A program made the translations under genes and the position numbers. A DNA stretch of 19,430 nt from Burkholderiaceae bacterium. Its GTDB lineage: Bacteria; Pseudomonadota; Gammaproteobacteria; Burkholderiales; Burkholderiaceae_C. A model generated the notes under the pieces. The model saw only the letters and a program-made list of their open reading frames with translations. It was not told where the DNA came from and did not search any database. The first letter of the stretch is position 1; every line of letters begins with the position of its first letter. Where the stretch lies: contig JALQVJ010000310.1 of NCBI GenBank assembly GCA_023260355.1, positions 1 through 19,430 on the forward strand, in the 5' to 3' direction. This document shows, piece after piece, positions 1 to 8,506 of this stretch.

Positions 1-686
1 CGATGGCAGGTTTCGTCCAACGCATTTTCAAACGTGCGGTTGACGAGGCAGTACACGTTTTGGATCGAGGCCACGCGCGGCAAGCCATGTTCTTCGGCCA
101 AGCGAACGAACTCATGCACGCCATAAGGGGTTTCGTTGGACAAGCCGATGGCCCGCACTTTGCCCGCTTCGACCAGGCTGGCCAGGGTTTCCAATTGCTC
201 GCGGATAGGCGTTTGCGTGCTCTCCTTCTTGGGGTCGTAGGTCATGTTGCCAAATGCGGGCACATGGCGTTCGGGCCAATGGATTTGATAGAGATCGATC
301 ACATCGGTTTGCAAACGCTTCAGGCTGCCCTCGACCGACGCCACGATATCTGCGCTGGTCATGCCCTTGCCATCTCTCACCCAGGGCATGCCGCGCGAAG
401 GGCCAGCGACCTTGGTGGCGAGCGTGATCTTGTCCCGCGCCCCCGGGCGCGAAGCCAGCCATCGACCAATGATGGCCTCCGTGGCGCCGAACGTTTCGGC
501 TTTGGTGGGAACGGCATAAATCTCTGCGGTGTCGATGAAGGTGACGCCTCGCTCCAAGGCGCGATCCAAGATGCGATGTGCCAAAGCTTCGTCGACTTGT
601 TCGCCAAAGGTCATGGTGCCCAGGCAAATGGGCGTGACGGATAAATCGCTCTCACCAAGGCGGGTGGTGCTCCAATTGGCTGACAT
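1..686 (-). CDS. Aldo/keto reductase, Tas-like (3' end beyond window)
   Basis: This is a probable NADPH-dependent cytosolic oxidoreductase acting on aldehydes or ketones; the physiological substrate is unknown. The reading frame is open from ATG 686 to the left edge (228 codons, no stop), so the C-terminus is missing; family members have about 345 residues. The N-terminus MSANWSTTRLGESDLSV and the LGTMTFGEQ segment are typical of the family. The catalytic tetrad is visible: D52 and Y57 in FIDTAEIY, K92 in LATKVAG and H136 in YQIHWPE. The stretch KVRAIGLSNE (176-185) is the usual barrel strand before the cofactor site. An AAGGA ribosome-binding site lies 6 bases before ATG 686, which supports this start. 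It lies just downstream of lldD on the same strand, with the lldD terminator between them. It therefore depends on read-through or on a promoter I cannot identify in the 75-base gap. The family call is firm; the Tas subgroup is inferred. Confidence 0.93.
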   Translation of the reverse strand, partial: MSANWSTTRLGESDLSVTPICLGTMTFGEQVDEALAHRILDRALERGVTFIDTAEIYAVPTKAETFGATEAIIGRWLASRPGARDKITLATKVAGPSRGMPWVRDGKGMTSADIVASVEGSLKRLQTDVIDLYQIHWPERHVPAFGNMTYDPKKESTQTPIREQLETLASLVEAGKVRAIGLSNETPYGVHEFVRLAEEHGLPRVASIQNVYCLVNRTFENALDETCH

Positions 687-712
687 GGCAAATCCTTGTG
701 TTCTGGGTATTC

Positions 713-740
713 AAAAAGCAAACGCCCGCGAAAGCGGGCG
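713..740 (-). terminator. Intrinsic terminator after lldD
   Basis: Read on the minus strand, a perfect 7-bp stem CGCCCGC / GCGGGCG with a TTTC loop (740-723) is followed by TTTGCTTTTTG. It starts 21 bases after the lldD stop codon. The T-tract is interrupted by GC, so termination may be partial, letting some transcription reach the aldo/keto reductase gene. Confidence 0.8.
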
Positions 741-761
741 CTCGCAGACGGGTGTGGGTAT

Positions 762-1898
762 TTATACCAAGACGTCAGACTTCACGTCGTCGATCTGGGT
801 TCGACCGCAAAAGGCCATGGTCAAGTCCAGCTCGCGGTGGATGATCTGCAATGCTTTCGTGACACCGGCTTCGCCCATTGCGCCCAAGCCGTACAGAAAC
901 GCACGACCAATGTAGGTGCCTTGTGCGCCGAGTGCGCGCGCCTTCAAGACGTCTTGGCCACTGCGCACGCCGCCGTCCATGTGCACTTCAATTTTTTGCC
1001 CGACCGCGTCAACGATGCGGGGCAAAACGGCGATGCTCGACTCGGCACCATCCAACTGGCGGCCACCGTGGTTCGACACAATCAAGGCATCGGCACCAGC
1101 GTCCACACAGAGCTGTGCGTCGCGCTCGTCCATGATGCCTTTGATGATCAGCTTGCCGCCCCAGCGCTTTTTGATCCATTCGATGTCGTTCCAATTGAGC
1201 GCCGGGTCAAATTGTGAGGCGGTCCAGGAGGCCAGATCGCCCATGTTATCGACGCCCTTGACGTGGCCGACGATGTTGCCGAACTGTCGGCGTGGCGTGC
1301 CCGCCATGCCGAGGCACCAGCGGGGCTTGGTCATCAGGTTGATGATGTTGGCGAGGGTGGGCTTGGGTGGTGCTGACAAACCATTTTTCAGGTCTTTGTG
1401 GCGTTGTCCCAAAATTTGCAAATCCAGGGTCAACACCAGTGCTGAACAGTTGGCTGCCTTGGCGCGATCAATCAGGCGATTGATGAAGTCGCGGTCCTTC
1501 ATGACGTAAAGCTGAAACCAAAAAGGATGGCCACCGGTCGCCTGAGACACGTCTTCAATCGAGCAAATGCTCATTGTCGACAGGGTGAACGGCACGCCAA
1601 ACGCCTTGGCAGCCCGGGCCGCCAACATTTCCCCGTCGGCGTGTTGCATGCCGGTCAACCCCGTGGGAGCAATCGCCACGGGCATCGCGACGGGTTGCCC
1701 AATCATGGTGGTGGCTGTGCTGCGATTCTCGAGATTGACGGCTACGCGCTGGCGCAGCTTGATCTTTTGAAAGTCACTTTCGTTGGCGCGATAAGTCGAC
1801 TCTGTCCAACTGCCCGAGTCGGCGTAGTCGTAGAACATCCGGGGCACGCGTCGCTGGGCGAGCACGCGCAAGTCCTCAATGTTGGTGATGACGCTCAT
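762..1898 (-). CDS. lldD: L-lactate dehydrogenase, FMN-dependent
   Basis: It oxidises L-lactate to pyruvate using FMN and passes electrons to the respiratory chain at the inner membrane. The 378-residue product is the normal length for the FMN-dependent alpha-hydroxy-acid dehydrogenase family. Visible landmarks are RMFYDYADSGSW near the N-terminus (about 20-31), the TLDLQILGQRHKDLKNG segment typical of lactate dehydrogenases (157-173), K253 in IIKG, the catalytic base H277 and R280 in SNHGGRQLD, and the FMN-phosphate loop DGGVRSG (309-315). The frame stays open to 1976, but ATG 1898 is preferred: GGAGA lies 8 bases upstream and the family starts with a similar MSVITNIEDL sequence. A good -10 hexamer lies 77-82 bases upstream. 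No regulator gene such as lldR is adjacent. A relative acting on glycolate or mandelate is possible, but the DLQILGQRHKD segment favours lactate. Confidence 0.93.
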   Translation of the reverse strand: MSVITNIEDLRVLAQRRVPRMFYDYADSGSWTESTYRANESDFQKIKLRQRVAVNLENRSTATTMIGQPVAMPVAIAPTGLTGMQHADGEMLAARAAKAFGVPFTLSTMSICSIEDVSQATGGHPFWFQLYVMKDRDFINRLIDRAKAANCSALVLTLDLQILGQRHKDLKNGLSAPPKPTLANIINLMTKPRWCLGMAGTPRRQFGNIVGHVKGVDNMGDLASWTASQFDPALNWNDIEWIKKRWGGKLIIKGIMDERDAQLCVDAGADALIVSNHGGRQLDGAESSIAVLPRIVDAVGQKIEVHMDGGVRSGQDVLKARALGAQGTYIGRAFLYGLGAMGEAGVTKALQIIHRELDLTMAFCGRTQIDDVKSDVLV

Positions 1899-1974
1899 GT
1901 GCTGTGTCTCCATGTGTGTGGCTGTGATGGCCAAAAAGGCTTTTCGAGTCCAAGACTGACTTAGCCGTGGGGAC

Positions 1975-1980
1975 ATATTA
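1975..1980 (-). promoter_or_regulatory. Candidate -10 box for lldD
   Basis: TAATAT (minus strand) is five of six to the sigma-70 consensus and lies 77 bases before the lldD start, in an untranslated gap. No acceptable -35 box is present 16-18 bases upstream, so the promoter, if real, would need an activator. This is a motif call only. Confidence 0.4.
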
Positions 1981-2038
1981 GCCCGAGCGCAACCGACGCG
2001 CGTGTGAAAGCGTGACAGAGGTGTTTGAAAATATTTAC

Positions 2039-2108
2039 ACGGCTGACCGAGGCAGAGCCGTCACATGGCCAATGCCCGAGGGCGCTCCGGGTCGGGTTGG
2101 CCACGGCT
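2039..2108. repeat. Nested, mutually exclusive inverted repeats
   Basis: The 259-base gap between the hemerythrin gene and lldD holds three related 6-mers: ACGGCT (2039-2044), AGCCGT (2056-2061) and ACGGCT (2103-2108). The central copy can pair with either neighbour. The larger fold is strengthened by TGGCCAA (2066-2072) with TTGGCCA (2097-2103), and by an imperfect CCCGAG / CTCCGGG arm inside it. In hemerythrin-direction RNA the large hairpin forms first and the small one last, followed by GTAAATATTTTC, which is not a proper U-tract. It could be a terminator-like 3' structure or a protein binding site; the function is unknown. Confidence 0.5.
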
Positions 2109-2157
2109 GCGACGCAGTGGGTCCGCTGCGCCCACCTTGAGATACAAAAATGGGAAC

Positions 2158-2664
2158 TTAGTCTGTGCAGGTGACGCTGCCGCAGCCACTCATGACGACG
2201 TTTTTCAATTTGCTGGGGTCCGCAACAGTCTCGGTGACGCTGTCAAAACCGATCTCAGCCAAATGCAGGGCCAAGCCCCGATCCATGCTGTTGGCGTGCC
2301 CCGGGAACCATTCGGCCATGGCGTCCATCATCCTGCTGATGATTTCAGTGTCGCCTTTGACATAGTGCTCATCGACCGCCCGCATCGTTTCAAGGATGGT
2401 CTCATGGTGTGAGGCGTGGCAATTGTCTGCCGTGAAACCGGTGGCCAACATCCAGCGCTCTTCTTGCGCAAAGTGCTCGACGGTGTGTTGATAGAACGCC
2501 CGGTACGGCTCAAGCTGTTGGTCCTGTGGCAAGGCCTTGATGGCGTTGAGCATGTCCACGAACTCTGCGTGTGTCTCGTCCATGCGTGCATCGCCCGTGA
2601 CCAAATCACCCGACCATTGCAGGTCAATGCTGGGCTGTGATGTGGGTGCAGAGGTGGTTTCCAT
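2158..2664 (-). CDS. Bacteriohemerythrin-like diiron protein
   Basis: This is a 168-residue single-domain hemerythrin-family protein, predicted to bind O2 reversibly at a non-heme diiron centre in the cytoplasm; storage, delivery or sensing are all possible. The ligand set can be placed: H32 (DETH), H64 and E68 (HFAQE), H83 and H87 (HASHH), H123 and D128 (HANSMD). The spacings H-x3-E, E-x14-H, H-x3-H and H-x4-D equal those of classical hemerythrin. A tail of about 20 residues after the four-helix bundle ends with two cysteines (C161, C166), an unusual addition. ATG 2664 is chosen because the family domain begins soon after it; upstream codons to 2760 look non-coding, and a weak GAGAG lies upstream. 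It is divergent from slyX and on the same strand as lldD, 259 bases away. No signal peptide or signalling domain is attached. Confidence 0.9.
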   Translation of the reverse strand: METTSAPTSQPSIDLQWSGDLVTGDARMDETHAEFVDMLNAIKALPQDQQLEPYRAFYQHTVEHFAQEERWMLATGFTADNCHASHHETILETMRAVDEHYVKGDTEIISRMMDAMAEWFPGHANSMDRGLALHLAEIGFDSVTETVADPSKLKNVVMSGCGSVTCTD

Positions 2665-2688
2665 GGCAATACTCTCGTCTTTTTGGGT

Positions 2689-2715
2689 GCAATACGCGGC
2701 ACACGCAGAGGTCAA
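2689..2715 (-). promoter_or_regulatory. Weak candidate promoter for the hemerythrin gene
   Basis: On the minus strand TTGACC (2715-2710) and TATTGC (2694-2689) are separated by 15 bases, shorter than ideal, and end 25 bases before the start codon. The 104-base gap to slyX must hold promoters for both divergent genes, but no stronger pair is visible. Confidence 0.2.
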
Positions 2716-2768
2716 AACAGGGGCCTCGATGCCTGCCCGCTGGCGCAAAAAAAGTGTCAAATAAGGGT

Positions 2769-3023
2769 ATGAATGATACGCCCCCCGACATGCCCCCTCT
2801 CAGTTCAACGGTATCTGAGTGCCTCGCTCGGTTGGAGTCACTTGAGGTGAAGGCCGCGTTTGGTGACGACGCGCTCGATCAGCTCAGCACCGAGGTTTAT
2901 CGCCAACAGGCCGTCATTGAGCGGCTGCTGCAAGAGGTTCGGGACCTGCGCCGGCAACTCGACGCCACCCGAGTGGCGGGTGAGGGGGGCTCTGTTAGGG
3001 ATGAATTGCCGCCGCACTATTGA
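2769..3023 (+). CDS. slyX: SlyX family small coiled-coil protein
   Basis: This 84-residue protein has the SlyX pattern: a leading helix with RLESLEVKAAFGDDALDQLS (21-40), then EVYRQQAVIERLLQEVRDLRR (a continuous heptad-like helix to about 65) and the hallmark C-terminus ELPPHY, close to the PPPHY ending of E. coli SlyX. The molecular role of SlyX is not established. ATG 2769 is the first start in the frame that gives the family N-terminus; AAGGG sits only one base before it, so the Shine-Dalgarno spacing is abnormally short. ATG 2790 is an alternative but has no ribosome-binding site. It is divergent from the hemerythrin gene and convergent with argH, with 90 bases between their stop codons and no clear terminator. 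Confidence 0.85.
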   Translation: MNDTPPDMPPLSSTVSECLARLESLEVKAAFGDDALDQLSTEVYRQQAVIERLLQEVRDLRRQLDATRVAGEGGSVRDELPPHY

Positions 3024-3113
3024 GGCGCATGGCGGCACGCTTGGGCCAGCGCTGTCGGCATCCTGGCGTCACGATTGGGCAGGTCGCCGATTGCGCTGAG
3101 TGGCCCTGACCGC

Positions 3114-4565
3114 TCAGCCCAAGCGGGCGCGGTGCCGCTTCAATTGTTCTGCGATTTGCGAGGGGGCAGTGCCCCCGATGGTGGCGCGTGCACCCATGGA
3201 GCCTTCGAGACTCAGGGGACCAAAAACATCGGCTTCGATGCGCGCATCAAAACCCTGCAGCGTTTCTAACGAAAGTTCAGAGAGATCCAAGCCTTGGACT
3301 TGCGCAGTCTTCACGGCGTGCGCCACCACTTCATGGGCATCCCGGAAGGGCAAGCCCTTTTTCACCAAATAGTCGGCCAAGTCAGTCGCTGTGGCATAGC
3401 CTTTTTGGGCCGCGGCTCGCATCGCATCTGCGTTGACTGCGATGCCCCCTTCCTTTTGGCCTGCGGCGTTGGTTTGCCCACCCACCATCTCGGCAAAGAT
3501 ACGCAAGGTATCTTTGAGCGTGTCGACCGTGTCGAAAAGAGGCTCTTTGTCTTCTTGGTTGTCCTTGTTGTAAGCCAGGGGCTGGCCTTTCATGAGCGTG
3601 ATGAGCCCCATCAAGTGGCCGACCACACGCCCCGTCTTGCCCCTTGCCAGTTCGGGGACGTCTGGGTTCTTTTTCTGGGGCATGATCGAACTGCCCGTGG
3701 TGAACCGATCGGCGATTTTGACGAAGCCAAAGTTTTGGCTCATCCACAAGATCAACTCCTCGCTCAATCGGCTGATGTGCACCATGACCAGACTTGCGGC
3801 GCTGGTGAACTCGATGGCAAAGTCGCGGTCACTCACGGCGTCTAAACTGTTTTGGCACAGCTGGGGCTGGCCTTGTGCATCGACCATGCCCAAGGTACGC
3901 GCGACCCGCTCACGATCGAGTGGGTAGGTTGTGCCCGCCAACGCGGCGCTGCCCAACGGCAGGCGATTGGTGCGGGCGCGCACGTCCAGCATGCGCTCCG
4001 TATCGCGAGAAAACATCTCGACGTAAGCCAACAAATGGTGGGCGAAGCTCACCGGTTGGGCGACTTGCAAGTGCGTGAAGCCGGGCAGGATGACGTCGAC
4101 GTTGCGCTCCGCCACTTCGACTAGCGCGAGTTGCAGGTCTTTCAGCAAGTCCACGATGAGGTCGATCTCGTCGCGCAACCACAGGCGAATGTCAGTGGCC
4201 ACCTGGTCGTTGCGGCTGCGCCCTGTATGCAAACGTTTGCCAGCGTCGCCAACCAATTGCGTCAAGCGGGCCTCGATGTTGAGGTGCACGTCCTCCAGGT
4301 CGAGTTGCCATTCGAATTCACCGGCTTCGATTTCCGCTTGGATTTGCGCAAGCCCGCGCTGGATGGACGCCAAGTCCTCACCGCTGATACAACCCACCGC
4401 CGCCAGCATCTCCGCGTGGGCCAGCGAGCCTCGGATGTCCGCACTGGAGAGGCGTTTGTCGAAGAACACGCTGGCGGTGTAGCGCTTGACCAGTTCGCTC
4501 ATGGGCTCTGAGAACAGAGCCGACCAAGCTTGGGATTTGGTGTCGAGTTGGTTGTTGGAGGCCAT
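3114..4565 (-). CDS. argH: Argininosuccinate lyase
   Basis: It cleaves argininosuccinate to L-arginine and fumarate, the last step of arginine synthesis; the active enzyme is a cytosolic homotetramer. The 483-residue product carries the fumarase/aspartase-superfamily signature [10 protein letters not shown] (291-300), whose serine loop is catalytic. It also has the conserved HTGRSRNDQ segment (113-121) and GFTHLQ (162-167), with H165 at the active-site position. The length is slightly above the usual 460 because of an N-terminal extension of about 15 residues. ATG 4565 is preferred; ATG 4571 is two codons upstream and neither has a strong ribosome-binding site. The frame is open to 5003, but that extension lies inside the ppc coding region and is non-coding. 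It lies 65 bases downstream of ppc on the same strand, so co-transcription is plausible: PEP carboxylase feeds oxaloacetate and aspartate, and aspartate is the nitrogen donor for argininosuccinate. Confidence 0.97.
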   Translation of the reverse strand: MASNNQLDTKSQAWSALFSEPMSELVKRYTASVFFDKRLSSADIRGSLAHAEMLAAVGCISGEDLASIQRGLAQIQAEIEAGEFEWQLDLEDVHLNIEARLTQLVGDAGKRLHTGRSRNDQVATDIRLWLRDEIDLIVDLLKDLQLALVEVAERNVDVILPGFTHLQVAQPVSFAHHLLAYVEMFSRDTERMLDVRARTNRLPLGSAALAGTTYPLDRERVARTLGMVDAQGQPQLCQNSLDAVSDRDFAIEFTSAASLVMVHISRLSEELILWMSQNFGFVKIADRFTTGSSIMPQKKNPDVPELARGKTGRVVGHLMGLITLMKGQPLAYNKDNQEDKEPLFDTVDTLKDTLRIFAEMVGGQTNAAGQKEGGIAVNADAMRAAAQKGYATATDLADYLVKKGLPFRDAHEVVAHAVKTAQVQGLDLSELSLETLQGFDARIEADVFGPLSLEGSMGARATIGGTAPSQIAEQLKRHRARLG

Positions 4566-4599
4566 GGGCATGCAATTGGGAGACGAAACCCCGATTTTA

Positions 4600-4630
4600 G
4601 GCGCACGGACGGCGGCGTCCGAAATACGCC
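4600..4630 (-). other. Stem-loop immediately after ppc
   Basis: A perfect CGGACG / CGTCCG stem with a 4-base loop (4606-4621) is extended by GGCG / CGCC arms (4600-4603, 4627-4630). It begins directly after the ppc stop codon. It has no T-tract on the minus strand, so it looks more like an mRNA 3'-end or processing structure, or a weak terminator, than a full intrinsic terminator. Confidence 0.45.
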
Positions 4631-7426
4631 TCAACCTGTGTTGCGAATCCCAGCGGCGATGCCATTGATGCTGATGTGGATGCCGCGTTGGACGCGTTCG
4701 TTCACATCGCCTGCACGCAGGCGGCGCATCAACTCGACTTGGACGTGGTGCAGTGGATCGATGTACGGGAAGCGATGCTCGATTGAGCGGCGCAGCGCCG
4801 GGTTGTCTGCAAGGCGTTGTTTGTGTCCGGTCAGCAAGGTCAAGGCGTCTGCGGTGCGGTGCCACTCTGCTTCGATACTGGCAAAGATGCGCTGGCGCAG
4901 CTTTTTGTCCTCGACCAACTCGGCATAGCGGGAGGCCAGAGCCAGATCGCTTTTGGCCAAAACCATGTCGATATTCGACAGCAGGTTGGCAAAAAACGGC
5001 CACTCCTTGACCATGGCTCTCAGGTGGGCCAAGCGTTGGTTTCTTGAATTGGGGCTGAGCTCTGGGCAGGCCCTGCCGTCAAGGTAGTCGATGACTGCTG
5101 ATCCGAATCCGTACCAGCCTGGCAGGGTCAGGCGACTCTGGCCCCAGCTGAAGCCCCAGGGAATGGCGCGCAAATCTTCGATGCGTTGGCTGGGTTTGCG
5201 AGATGCGGGACGCGAGCCGATATTCAAATCGGCCAACTCTTTCAATGGCGTTGCCGCAAAAAAGAATTCGGTGAATCCCGGGGTGTTGTAGACCAAGGCG
5301 CGGTAGGCCTGCATGCTGGTTGCAGACAAACATTCAGCCGTCTTCAAAAAGCTCGGGTTCACCTCTGGTGCGCGGGGCAGCAGCGTGGCCTCTAGCGTTG
5401 CGGCAACCAGCGTTTCGAGGTTGCGGCGGCCAATGTCCGGGTTGGCGTATTTGGAGCCGATTACCTCGCCTTGCTCAGTCAATCGAATTTGACCGCGCAC
5501 CGTACCAGCCGGCTGCGCCATGATGGCCGCGAAGCTAGGGCCACCGCCTCGGCCTACCGTGCCGCCCCGACCATGGAAGAGGCGCATGGCCACACGGCGA
5601 TCAGCGGGCAGGCTGTCAAAGACCTGCGCGAGCGCCACTTCAGCGCGGTACAGCGCCCAATTGCTTGTGACGATACCGCCGTCTTTGTTGCTGTCCGAAT
5701 AGCCGAGCATGATGTCTTGCTCGTGATACTGGTGCTTTTGCCCCCTGTGCAGCATGTCCAAAATCCCCGGCAGGGCGAGGTACTCGGCCATGATGCGATC
5801 AGCGGCAGCCAGGTCATCGATGGTCTCAAAGAGCGGCACGACGATGAGGTCTGCGACAGCGGTGTGCTCCAAGCGACCACGCATGAGCCCCACCTCCTTT
5901 TGAAGCAAGAGCACTTCGAGCAAATCACTGACCTGTTCGGTATGGCTGATGATGGCGTGTCGGATTGCCTCTGAGCCATAGCGCATGCGGGCGTGCAACG
6001 CCGCCTCAAATATCGACAGCTCGCTCTCACTGTGGGCAGAGTAGGTTTCGCCGGGTACACGCAGGGCGCGAGGGTCGTTCAATTGGGTCAACAACACCTG
6101 TTGCTTGGTCGCCTCGTCGAGTCCGCTGTAATCCTCGTGGACATGGGACTTTTGGAGCAACTCCGCGACCACCGCCTCGTGCTGGTCCGAGCTCTGGCGC
6201 AAGTCCAGCGTTCCTAGGTGGAAGCCAAACACCTGCACAGCCCGAATCAAGTGGCGCAAACGCTGATCTGCCAGGGCCTGCGCGTGGTTTTGCCGCAGGG
6301 AATCATCGACAACACGCAGGTCATGTAGAAACGCGTCGGGGCTATCGTAAGGCTCGCTCGGCGCCAGGGCGTGGCGGGCCGCTTGCCCACCGCTGAGCGC
6401 AGTCAACGTGGCGGCAAGGCGGGCGTATACGCCCGTCAATGCCCGGCGATAAGGTTCGTCTTGGCGATGTGGATTTTGATCCGGAGACTGAACTGCCAAT
6501 GCCTGCATGTCGGCCGTGACGCGCACCAAGGTGCCTGACATGGACAGCTCGCCACCCAGCAGATGCACTTCTGTTAGATAGTGGCGAAGCGCCATGTCCG
6601 ACTGGCGTTGAAGTGCGAGGCGCAAGGTGTCGGCAGTGACAAATGGGTTGCCATCGCGGTCTCCCCCAATCCACTGTCCCATGCGCAGGAAATTGGCGTG
6701 CACCGGCTGCCCCAGCAACGCCTCTAGTTCGCTATATAGGCGCGGCACCTCGCTCAAAAAGGTGGCCTGGTAATACGTCAACGCGTTGTCGATTTCGTCG
6801 GCGACAGTCAGCTTAGAGAATCGCACCAACCGGGTTTGCCAGAGCTGTGTGACACGGGCGCGCAAAGCGACAGTGTTGTCAGCCAACTCTCGTGGGAGCA
6901 AGTGATCGCGCGCCAGCAGTAACTGTGCAATCGCCCGTTCAGCATCCAATATCGACTTGCGCTGGACCTCTGTGGGGTGAGCGGTGAGCACGGCCGAGAC
7001 ATGGGCTGAATCGATGGTTTGCAAAATCGCCTTGGGTTTGACTTTGGCGCGCTGCAAGCGCTCAAGGGTTTTTGCCAAACTGCCTTCTTGGATCTCACCG
7101 GCGCGTTCGTGCGCGGCGCGGCGGCGGATGTGGTGTCGGTCCTCGGCAATGTTGGCCAAGTGGCTGAAATAGGTGAATGCGCGGGCCACAGTGACGGTCT
7201 CATCGCCACTCAAGCCTTTCAGCAACTTCTTGAGCTTTTGGCCGGCGGAGGCATCGTCTCGGTGGCGAAACGCGACCGACAGCTGGCGAATATTTTCAAT
7301 CAGCTCAAAAGCCGCCTTGCCTTCCTGTTCTCGAATGACTTCGCCGAGCAGGCGCCCCAACAACCGGATGTCTTCAATCAGGTGGTGATCTTTGGTGAGG
7401 GATGGGTTGGCAGTGGCGGCGGTCAT
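4631..7426 (-). CDS. ppc: Phosphoenolpyruvate carboxylase
   Basis: It carboxylates phosphoenolpyruvate with bicarbonate to oxaloacetate, replenishing the TCA cycle; it is a cytosolic tetramer. The 931 residues are the normal bacterial length. Conserved sites are all present: [12 protein letters not shown] with catalytic H150, [11 protein letters not shown] (254-264), [10 protein letters not shown] with K581 (575-584), the glycine-rich loop [14 protein letters not shown] (617-630) and the C-terminal [12 protein letters not shown]620 in the glycine loop and the final asparagine correspond to the aspartate-inhibitor contacts of the E. coli enzyme, so feedback inhibition by aspartate is expected. 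ATG 7426 is preceded by a modest GAGAG. It is divergent from hemC across 92 bases and followed by argH. Confidence 0.98.
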   Translation of the reverse strand: MTAATANPSLTKDHHLIEDIRLLGRLLGEVIREQEGKAAFELIENIRQLSVAFRHRDDASAGQKLKKLLKGLSGDETVTVARAFTYFSHLANIAEDRHHIRRRAAHERAGEIQEGSLAKTLERLQRAKVKPKAILQTIDSAHVSAVLTAHPTEVQRKSILDAERAIAQLLLARDHLLPRELADNTVALRARVTQLWQTRLVRFSKLTVADEIDNALTYYQATFLSEVPRLYSELEALLGQPVHANFLRMGQWIGGDRDGNPFVTADTLRLALQRQSDMALRHYLTEVHLLGGELSMSGTLVRVTADMQALAVQSPDQNPHRQDEPYRRALTGVYARLAATLTALSGGQAARHALAPSEPYDSPDAFLHDLRVVDDSLRQNHAQALADQRLRHLIRAVQVFGFHLGTLDLRQSSDQHEAVVAELLQKSHVHEDYSGLDEATKQQVLLTQLNDPRALRVPGETYSAHSESELSIFEAALHARMRYGSEAIRHAIISHTEQVSDLLEVLLLQKEVGLMRGRLEHTAVADLIVVPLFETIDDLAAADRIMAEYLALPGILDMLHRGQKHQYHEQDIMLGYSDSNKDGGIVTSNWALYRAEVALAQVFDSLPADRRVAMRLFHGRGGTVGRGGGPSFAAIMAQPAGTVRGQIRLTEQGEVIGSKYANPDIGRRNLETLVAATLEATLLPRAPEVNPSFLKTAECLSATSMQAYRALVYNTPGFTEFFFAATPLKELADLNIGSRPASRKPSQRIEDLRAIPWGFSWGQSRLTLPGWYGFGSAVIDYLDGRACPELSPNSRNQRLAHLRAMVKEWPFFANLLSNIDMVLAKSDLALASRYAELVEDKKLRQRIFASIEAEWHRTADALTLLTGHKQRLADNPALRRSIEHRFPYIDPLHHVQVELMRRLRAGDVNERVQRGIHISINGIAAGIRNTG

Positions 7427-7518
7427 ATTGCTCTCGCGTATGAGGTTGAGTCCGCATTGGCAGGCTGCTAACGGACTGCATCGTCCATGCTAGCATCGCC
7501 TCCATCGCATGTTTACCA
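7427..7518. promoter_or_regulatory. Divergent ppc/hemC intergenic region with palindrome
   Basis: The 92 bases must contain promoters for both ppc (minus) and hemC (plus), unless one lies inside a gene. The only symmetrical element is the perfect 10-base palindrome ATGCTAGCAT at 7487-7496, a possible operator half or dyad. No convincing -35/-10 pair is seen on either strand. Confidence 0.3.
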
Positions 7519-8487
7519 ATGAGTTACGAAGTGACCGCCACGCCGCCTCCCATCCCATTAACGATCGTCACCCGTGAAAGTCGGTTGGCCATGTGGCAAG
7601 CCAATCACGTCAAGCGCTTGTTGGAGGCCAAAGGGCATGAGGTGACGTTGCTGGGGATGACGACCAAGGGCGATCAGATTTTGGACCGGTCTTTGAGCAA
7701 GGTCGGTGGCAAGGGTCTGTTTGTCAAAGAGCTTGAGGTCGCTTTGGCCGAGGGACACGCCCACTTGGCGGTCCACTCACTCAAAGACGTGCCCATGGAC
7801 TTGCCCGACGGTTTTGAGCTCGCGTGTGTGATGGAGCGCGAAGATCCTCGCGATGCATGGGTGTCCTCGACTTGCGCCACTTGGGCCGATTTGCCGCCCG
7901 ATGGTGTGATTGGTACCTCCAGCCTGCGCCGTGAGGTCTTGCTCAAGGACGCGCTCAAGCGCATGGGACGTGGTGATGTCCGCATCGAACCCCTTCGCGG
8001 CAATTTGGACACGCGGCTTCGCAAACTAGACGAAGGCCAATACGACGCGATTGTGTTGGCGGCAGCGGGTCTCAAGCGCATGGCCATGCACGACCGCATC
8101 CGCGCTGTGTTTGATGAAACCGAGATGCTCCCCGCTGCCGGCCAAGGCGCGTTGGGTATCGAAATTGTCTCGGGCGCTGCGCCAGTGCGTGCAGCGCTCG
8201 CGCACTTGATTGATATGCCAACGTGGATGCGCGTCGAGGCGGAACGGGCTGTGAGCCGAACCTTGGGTGGGAGTTGCTCAGTGCCTTTAGCCGCGCATGC
8301 CAGGTGGATCGATGGCGCAGCTTCCACGCTCCAAGTGACCGCAGCATGGGGTGATGTCAATGGCCGCAAGGCACTGGTGCATGCCACCGCCAGCGCGGCA
8401 ATTGCGAGCTTGGAAGAGGCCAACGCCCTCGGCTGTGAGGTCGCAAGGCAGCTGTTGAATCAAGGCGCGGAGATCCACCGCGCTTGA
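7519..8487 (+). CDS. hemC: Hydroxymethylbilane synthase (porphobilinogen deaminase)
   Basis: It polymerises four porphobilinogen units to hydroxymethylbilane in the cytosol, the third common step of heme synthesis. The 322-residue protein shows [13 protein letters not shown] at the N-terminus, SLKDVP with the catalytic aspartate D90, GTSSLRR (132-138), [11 protein letters not shown] (157-167), and LGGSCSVP with C253, the cysteine that carries the dipyrromethane cofactor. ATG 7519 gives about ten residues more than the E. coli enzyme and lacks a clear Shine-Dalgarno; GTG 7531 in the same frame is an alternative. It is first in the heme cluster, with hemD 19 bases downstream. HemC and HemD act in sequence, since hydroxymethylbilane is unstable and must be cyclised by HemD. 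Confidence 0.97.
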   Translation: MSYEVTATPPPIPLTIVTRESRLAMWQANHVKRLLEAKGHEVTLLGMTTKGDQILDRSLSKVGGKGLFVKELEVALAEGHAHLAVHSLKDVPMDLPDGFELACVMEREDPRDAWVSSTCATWADLPPDGVIGTSSLRREVLLKDALKRMGRGDVRIEPLRGNLDTRLRKLDEGQYDAIVLAAAGLKRMAMHDRIRAVFDETEMLPAAGQGALGIEIVSGAAPVRAALAHLIDMPTWMRVEAERAVSRTLGGSCSVPLAAHARWIDGAASTLQVTAAWGDVNGRKALVHATASAAIASLEEANALGCEVARQLLNQGAEIHRA

Positions 8488-8506
8488 CCGCGCAGGGAGC
8501 GACAGC

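Noticed and set aside
3..644. Long open frame on the plus strand at the left edge
   Set aside because: It is antisense to the aldo/keto reductase, whose conserved catalytic residues lie in the minus frame; its own translation shows no family features.
2021..2040. GTGT...ACAC symmetry around an AT-rich centre upstream of lldD
   Set aside because: The outer arms and the inner AAATATTT palindrome have different centres, so this is not a coherent operator dyad.
3095..3118. GCTGAG / CTCAGC hairpin at the end of argH
   Set aside because: It overlaps the argH stop codon and has no T-tract on either strand, so it is not a credible terminator.
4566..5003. N-terminal extension of the argH frame
   Set aside because: This stretch lies inside the 3' part of ppc, and its translation is rich in Arg, His and Pro with no lyase similarity. 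The family start is at ATG 4565.
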